DNA from: an uncultured Collinsella sp.
Lineage (GTDB): Bacteria; Actinomycetota; Coriobacteriia; Coriobacteriales; Coriobacteriaceae
Assembly: GCA_900556365.1 (NCBI GenBank)
Contig: USOG01000042.1
Location: 1 to 10,083, forward strand
Length of the DNA: 10,083 nucleotides
Direction: 5' to 3'
Positions 5,925-10,083 of the stretch are shown in pieces (within the stretch, counting starts at the first letter, position 1; every line of letters starts with the position of its first letter). A program made the position numbers and the translations under genes. The notes below the pieces were generated by a model. The model was not told where the DNA came from. It did not search any database and worked only from the letters and a program-made list of their open reading frames with translations.

Positions 5925-6826
5925 TTTCGCTTGTCGTTGCTGCCGTCTTGCTGCTGATTCATTCGCTGGTTTGCCTGATGCTGTGGACGCTCATGAAGCT
6001 GGGCCTGCTGCCGGTGCGCGGGCACATGCTGGCTGTAATAGTGCTGGTGCCGCTGTGGGGCCCGTTGCTGGTGGTTTTGCTATCGGTGCGCAGCGCGGTG
6101 CTTGGCGAGTGGCTGAAAGAGTCTGCGCTGGAGTCGCTGCGCTTCAACGACGACCTGCATCGTAGTATGTCGGTACCGAGCGGTGAGGACGATGCAGGCG
6201 TAGTGCCGCTCGAGGAGGCGCTTATCGTCAACGACCCGGCATACCGGCGCCGCCTAATGCTCTCCATGCTCACCGAGGAGCCCGACGCGTACCTGGCGCA
6301 GCTGCAGGCGGCTAAGCTTAACGACGACGTTGAGGTGGCGCACTATGCCGCGACGGCGGTGGCGCAGATCTCCAAGGAGTCCGACCTTAAACTGCAGCAG
6401 CTGGAGCGTGCCTTTAAGACGGACCCGAGCGCGCAAAACCTCAACGAATACTGTGATTTTCTTGGTGAATACTTGGGCTCGGGCTTGGCTGAGGGGCGCG
6501 TTGCTCAGATTCAGCGCCAACAGTACGCGCGCCTGCTTGCGCGTCGCTGCGAGCGCGAGGATACCCTTGAGCTGCGCATTCGATACGCGACGGCGCTGGC
6601 CGATGTCGGACAGATCGACGAGGCGCAGGCCGTGACCGACCAGCTGGTACTCGACGTGCCCGAGGAGCAGGAGGTTTGGATGCTTTGCCTGCGCCTAGCC
6701 GTGATGCGCCGCGACGGTGACGAGGTCCACTGTGTGATCGATGCGATTGACAAGCAACGTGTGTATTTGAGCGCCGACAACCGCGAAAAGTTGGCGTTTT
6801 GGCGCGATTGGGAGGAGGCCAGATGA
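5921..6826 (+). CDS. pelE: PelE-like inner-membrane protein with TPR-like domain
   Basis: A 301-residue protein that starts with TTG overlapping the pelD stop by four bases (TTGA); the GAGGGGGG run just upstream serves as Shine-Dalgarno, and no better in-frame start exists before the first membrane helix. Two hydrophobic helices (about 2-26 and 34-57) anchor it. The rest is helical and TPR-like, opening with the acidic segment VVPLEEALIVNDPAYRRRLM (about 94-113) followed by repeating helix pairs containing HYAATAVAQI. Its position between pelD and the deacetylase gene, and the two-helix plus TPR layout, fit PelE, which forms a complex with PelD and PelG that helps activate the PelF glycosyltransferase. 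The primary sequence of PelE is poorly conserved, so the call leans on layout and context. Confidence 0.8.
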   Translation: MISLVVAAVLLLIHSLVCLMLWTLMKLGLLPVRGHMLAVIVLVPLWGPLLVVLLSVRSAVLGEWLKESALESLRFNDDLHRSMSVPSGEDDAGVVPLEEALIVNDPAYRRRLMLSMLTEEPDAYLAQLQAAKLNDDVEVAHYAATAVAQISKESDLKLQQLERAFKTDPSAQNLNEYCDFLGEYLGSGLAEGRVAQIQRQQYARLLARRCEREDTLELRIRYATALADVGQIDEAQAVTDQLVLDVPEEQEVWMLCLRLAVMRRDGDEVHCVIDAIDKQRVYLSADNREKLAFWRDWEEAR

Positions 6827-8703
6827 GCGTGGCGCAACATATCCGCGACCGTGCAGGCCGCTTTCGTTGGATGGGACTCCTCGTGGTGTGGGCGGTCTTT
6901 ATTGCCATGGCCGCCGTGCTGCTGGTGGAGCGTGCCGGCGTGCAGTACAGTGCGGGCCAGCATAAGCTGGGGATGCTTGCCGCCAACGATGCGGTGCCGG
7001 CCTCCTCTGCAATCTTTGGCCAAAAGCCCACGTGCCTTGTCATTACCGATACCGACCAGGCGGGCGTCGAGGACGTAAAGGAGCAGTTCGACCAGATCCT
7101 GCTCGACATGAAGATCGCACACCGCGACGTGGACCTTGCCCTGGACGGCGCCGATGCCATTCCCTCGCTGACTTCCTTCGATCGCGTGATTTTGCTCATG
7201 CCGTCGCTCGATGGGCTCGGTACGCACCTGAGCGACATTATGAGTTGGGTGAGTGCCGGCGGTTCGCTTATGCTCGCCATGCCGCCGGATAACTCGAGCT
7301 ATCTGCAACTGATTGCTTCCAAGCTTGGCATTGAATCGGCCGGATATGACTATGTAAAAGCCGAAAGCATTGTGCCGAGCGAGGACTTTATGCTGGGCGG
7401 GGGAGAGCTCTACGACCTCTCGGACCCCTTCGATTCGTCGCTTTCTGTTTCGCTGCGCGAAACGGCGCACGTCTGGGCAAAGACCGGTGACGCGGGCACG
7501 CCGCTCATTTGGTCTAACGATTGCGGCAGTGGTCACACCGTGGTGTGCAACATTGGCATCTACGACAAGGTCATGCGTGGGTTCTATGCTTCGGCCATAA
7601 GCTTGCTGGGTGATGCCACGGCCTATCCGGTCATCAACAGCGCCGTGTTCTATTTGGACGACTTTCCTAGCCCCGTGCCCTCGGGCGACGGTACTTATAT
7701 CAAGCGTGACTACGGCCTTTCCATTGCCGATTTTTACACCAAGGTCTGGTGGCCCGATCTGCAAAAGCTCGCGCAAAAATACGGCATTCGCTATACCGGC
7801 GTGATGATCGAAAACTACGAGGATGCGGTCAACCAGACGGAGCTCGTGCGCCAGGCCGATACCACGCAGTTCCGCTATTTTGGCGGCATGCTGCTGCAGA
7901 TGGGCGGCGAGTTGGGCTTTCATGGCTACAACCATCAGCCGCTCGCGCTCTGGGACACCGACTACGGCACGCTGTACGATTACAAGACGTGGAAGAACAA
8001 GGAAACGCTCGTCGCTTCGCTCAACGAACTTATCGCGTTTCAGGACGAGGTGCTGCCCAACGCGCACGGCTCGGTCTACGTTCCGCCGTCAAATATCCTT
8101 TCGGCCCGCGCGCGCAAGCTTATCGGCGCCGACGTTCCGCGCATTAAGACCATCGCCAGTACGTATTTTGAGGATGGCACCGACCTGCCGTACGTGCAGG
8201 AGTTTGGCGTGGCGAGCGATGGCATTGTGGAGCAGCCGCGTATTGTTTCGGGCGGCATGGTCGACGATTCCTATATGCGTCTGGCCGCGGTGTCCGAGCT
8301 CAACATGCACTACGTGAGCACGCACTTTATGCATCCGGACGACCTGCTGGATCCCGATCGCGGCGCCAAGGAGGGCTGGGAGGTCTACAAGGGCGGCCTG
8401 GTCGACTACCTGGAGTGGCTTACCAAATCCGCGCCCAACCTGCGGCACCAGACGGCGTCGGAGTGCTCCGGTGCCATCCAGCGCTTTTCGTCGGTTACGG
8501 TGAGCGTGGATACCAGTGCAGATGCCTGGACGCTCAACCTGGACAACTTTCACGACGAGGCGTGGCTCATGTTCCGCGCCAATATTGGCGAGCCGGGTAC
8601 GGTGACGGGTGGCGAACTGACGCACCTTACGGGCAATCTGTATCTGCTCAAGGCAAATGATAAGACCGTGAGGATCGAGCGCAAGGAGGGTGGTGACAAA
8701 TGA
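6823..8703 (+). CDS. DUF2194 family, PelA-type membrane-anchored polysaccharide deacetylase
   Basis: A 626-residue protein from ATG 6823, chosen over an upstream in-frame TTG because GGAGGAGG (6811-6818) is well placed and the ATGA overlap with the pelE stop matches the other junctions. A short cytosolic N-terminus precedes one membrane helix (about 17-36), leaving the rest outside. Residues about 50-265 form an alpha/beta domain resembling a glutamine-amidotransferase-like fold. The deacetylase part follows: FYLDDFPSP (276-284) with the D279-D280 pair, FHGYNH (366-371) with metal-type H367 and H371, YVPPS (419-423) and STHFMHPDD (499-507), matching the order of family 4 carbohydrate-esterase motifs. 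It corresponds to the deacetylase of Gram-positive pel loci (PelA-DA), which removes acetyl groups from the GalNAc-rich polymer. No glycoside hydrolase domain of the Pseudomonas PelA kind is evident. The C-terminal 80 residues are beta-rich. Confidence 0.83.
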   Translation: MSVAQHIRDRAGRFRWMGLLVVWAVFIAMAAVLLVERAGVQYSAGQHKLGMLAANDAVPASSAIFGQKPTCLVITDTDQAGVEDVKEQFDQILLDMKIAHRDVDLALDGADAIPSLTSFDRVILLMPSLDGLGTHLSDIMSWVSAGGSLMLAMPPDNSSYLQLIASKLGIESAGYDYVKAESIVPSEDFMLGGGELYDLSDPFDSSLSVSLRETAHVWAKTGDAGTPLIWSNDCGSGHTVVCNIGIYDKVMRGFYASAISLLGDATAYPVINSAVFYLDDFPSPVPSGDGTYIKRDYGLSIADFYTKVWWPDLQKLAQKYGIRYTGVMIENYEDAVNQTELVRQADTTQFRYFGGMLLQMGGELGFHGYNHQPLALWDTDYGTLYDYKTWKNKETLVASLNELIAFQDEVLPNAHGSVYVPPSNILSARARKLIGADVPRIKTIASTYFEDGTDLPYVQEFGVASDGIVEQPRIVSGGMVDDSYMRLAAVSELNMHYVSTHFMHPDDLLDPDRGAKEGWEVYKGGLVDYLEWLTKSAPNLRHQTASECSGAIQRFSSVTVSVDTSADAWTLNLDNFHDEAWLMFRANIGEPGTVTGGELTHLTGNLYLLKANDKTVRIERKEGGDK

Positions 8704-10083
8704 GAATCTGCTTGGTGCTCGAGGGTTGCTACCCCTATGTGCACGGCGGCGTATCTACCTGGATGCATGGCTATATCCAGGCCATGCCCGAGCACGAGTT
8801 TGTGCTGTGGGTGATCGGCGCGCATGCTGCCGACCGTGGCAAGTTTGTCTACGAGCTGCCCGGCAACGTGGTCGAGGTGCACGAGGTGTTCCTGGACGAT
8901 GCCCTGCGGCTTTCGGGCGAGCAACATGAAGCCAGTTTTAACGACCGTGAGCGCGAGGCGCTACGCCGTCTGGTGTCGCTCTCCAATCCGGACTGGGACG
9001 TGTTATTCGATATCTTCCACCGCCGTCGCGTGCATCCGCTCTCGTTTTTGCAGAGCCGCACGTTTATGGATATCTTTCGCGACGTGTGCCTGGCCGAGTA
9101 TCCCTACACGCCCTTTGCCGATGCATTCCACACCATGCGCTCCATGTTGCTGCCCGTGCTCTACCTGTTGGGCAGCGAGGTGCCGGTGGCCGATGTGTAC
9201 CATGCCATCTCGACCGGCTACGGTGGCCTGCTCGCAAGTTTGGGCTCCAGCATGAATCATGCGCCGGCATTGCTGACCGAGCACGGCATCTACACGCGCG
9301 AGCGCGAGGAGGAAATCATTCGTGCCGACTGGGTTGTGCCGTCGTTTAAGGACCGCTGGATCCGTTTTTTCTACCTGCTTTCGGAGGAAATCTACCGTCG
9401 CGCTTTCCGTGTGACGAGTCTGTTCCATAATGCTCGCAAAACGCAGATCGACATGGGATGCGATGCGAACAAATGCCTGGTCATCCCCAACGGCATCCAG
9501 TTCGATCGCTTTAAGGATATTCCCTTAAAGACCGATGACGGCTGGGTGGACATTGGCGCGGTGGTGCGCCTGGCGCCCATCAAGGATGTCAAGACCATGA
9601 TCTATGCCTTCTTTGAGCTGCACGAGCGCCTGCCCAAGGTGCGCCTGCACATCATGGGCGGCGTGGACGACGAGGAGTACGGCGCCGAGTGCCACGCGCT
9701 GGTCGAAACCCTGGGCGTGCGCGACCTTATCTTTACCGGCCGCGTCAACGTTGTCGAGTACATGGAAAAGCTCGACTTTACCATTTTGACGAGCATCTCC
9801 GAGGGCCAGCCGCTCAGCGTGCTGGAATCGCTTGCAGCGCGCCGTCCCTGCGTGACGACTGAGGTGGGCTGCTGTCGCGAGCTTCTCGAAGGCGCCCCGG
9901 GCGACGACTTTGGCGTGGCGGGTTTTGTGACGCCGCCTATGTATCGCAAGGGCTTGGCCGATGCCATGGAACGCATGTGTGCGAGCCGCGCCCGGCGTAT
10001 CGAGATGGGTGAGCGCGGCCAGCGTCGCGTTGCCACGTACTTCTTGCACGAGCAGATGCTCGCCAACTATCGCGCGCTGTACG
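8700..10083 (+). CDS. pelF: PelF glycosyltransferase, GT4 family (3' partial)
   Basis: The frame is open from ATG 8700, overlapping the deacetylase stop (ATGA), to the end of the window, giving 461 residues; AAGGAGG (8683-8689) is the ribosome binding site. PelF landmarks are clear: the N-terminal LEGCYPYVHGGVSTWMH (7-23) with its glycine loop, TEHGIYTRERE (193-203), VRLAPIKD (289-296) and the GT-B catalytic EGQPLSVLE (368-376, E368 and E376, the EX7E motif). PelF is the soluble cytosolic UDP-sugar transferase (UDP-GalNAc preferred in known cases) that builds the Pel polymer with PelD, PelE and PelG. Compared with a family length of roughly 470-510 residues, only a short C-terminal piece is missing. 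pelG is expected next. Confidence 0.93.
   Translation, partial: MRICLVLEGCYPYVHGGVSTWMHGYIQAMPEHEFVLWVIGAHAADRGKFVYELPGNVVEVHEVFLDDALRLSGEQHEASFNDREREALRRLVSLSNPDWDVLFDIFHRRRVHPLSFLQSRTFMDIFRDVCLAEYPYTPFADAFHTMRSMLLPVLYLLGSEVPVADVYHAISTGYGGLLASLGSSMNHAPALLTEHGIYTREREEEIIRADWVVPSFKDRWIRFFYLLSEEIYRRAFRVTSLFHNARKTQIDMGCDANKCLVIPNGIQFDRFKDIPLKTDDGWVDIGAVVRLAPIKDVKTMIYAFFELHERLPKVRLHIMGGVDDEEYGAECHALVETLGVRDLIFTGRVNVVEYMEKLDFTILTSISEGQPLSVLESLAARRPCVTTEVGCCRELLEGAPGDDFGVAGFVTPPMYRKGLADAMERMCASRARRIEMGERGQRRVATYFLHEQMLANYRALY

Noticed and set aside
6799..6822. TTG 6799 as the start of the deacetylase gene
   Set aside because: ATG 6823 has an excellent GGAGGAGG at correct distance and gives the same ATGA overlap seen at the pelF junction.
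6511..8067. Long minus-strand open frame (518 codons) opposite pelE and the deacetylase gene
   Set aside because: It spans the junction of two well-supported + strand genes and its translation is low-complexity, Arg/His-rich shadow sequence.
1..10083. CRISPR array, tRNA/rRNA genes or insertion-sequence transposase
   Set aside because: No regularly spaced repeats, tRNA-like cloverleaf, rRNA sequence or transposase-like protein is visible in the window.

Overview
The window looks like a high-GC Gram-positive chromosome. My best guess is an actinomycete of the class Coriobacteriia (Collinsella-like), judged only from protein style, strong GGAGG-type ribosome binding sites, GC-rich codon use in the right-hand part and the type of pel locus; no ribosomal or housekeeping marker is present to confirm it. 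All supported genes are on the + strand.

Left part (1-3489): a visibly AT-richer accessory or defence-type region. It starts inside a gene for a HigA-type helix-turn-helix protein fused to an ImmA/IrrE zinc peptidase domain (1-1041; its true start lies left of the window). After about 525 bp of apparently non-coding DNA come two tightly linked genes: a COG1106/RloA-type AAA ATPase (1568-2668) and a RloB/TOPRIM-like partner (2671-3489). This gene pair resembles two-gene abortive-infection modules of the RloA-RloB / AbiLi-AbiLii kind. A 21-bp-arm perfect inverted repeat (1518-1562) covers the start region of the ATPase gene and contains both a TATAAT hexamer and the Shine-Dalgarno sequence. The pair is bracketed by two imperfect direct copies of a roughly 140-bp non-coding repeat (1303-1445 and 3511-3649) with a potential terminal stem.

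Right part (3786-10083): a GC-rich Pel exopolysaccharide operon of the Gram-positive arrangement D-E-A(deacetylase)-F, cut off inside pelF. PelD carries an extra N-terminal Rossmann/SDR-like domain that seems to have lost its catalytic and nucleotide-binding residues, then four membrane segments, a coiled coil, a GAF domain and a degenerate GGDEF domain that keeps the RxxD inhibitory-site motif. PelE has two membrane helices and a TPR-like helical domain. The third protein is a membrane-anchored DUF2194/PelA-type deacetylase. The fourth is the PelF glycosyltransferase (GT4). All three gene junctions are 4-bp start/stop overlaps, so the operon is probably translationally coupled; pelG would be expected just right of the window.

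In the likely working model, c-di-GMP (or another signal) binds PelD, which with PelE forms the inner-membrane platform that activates polymerisation by PelF and export by the missing PelG, while the anchored deacetylase trims the polymer outside the membrane.
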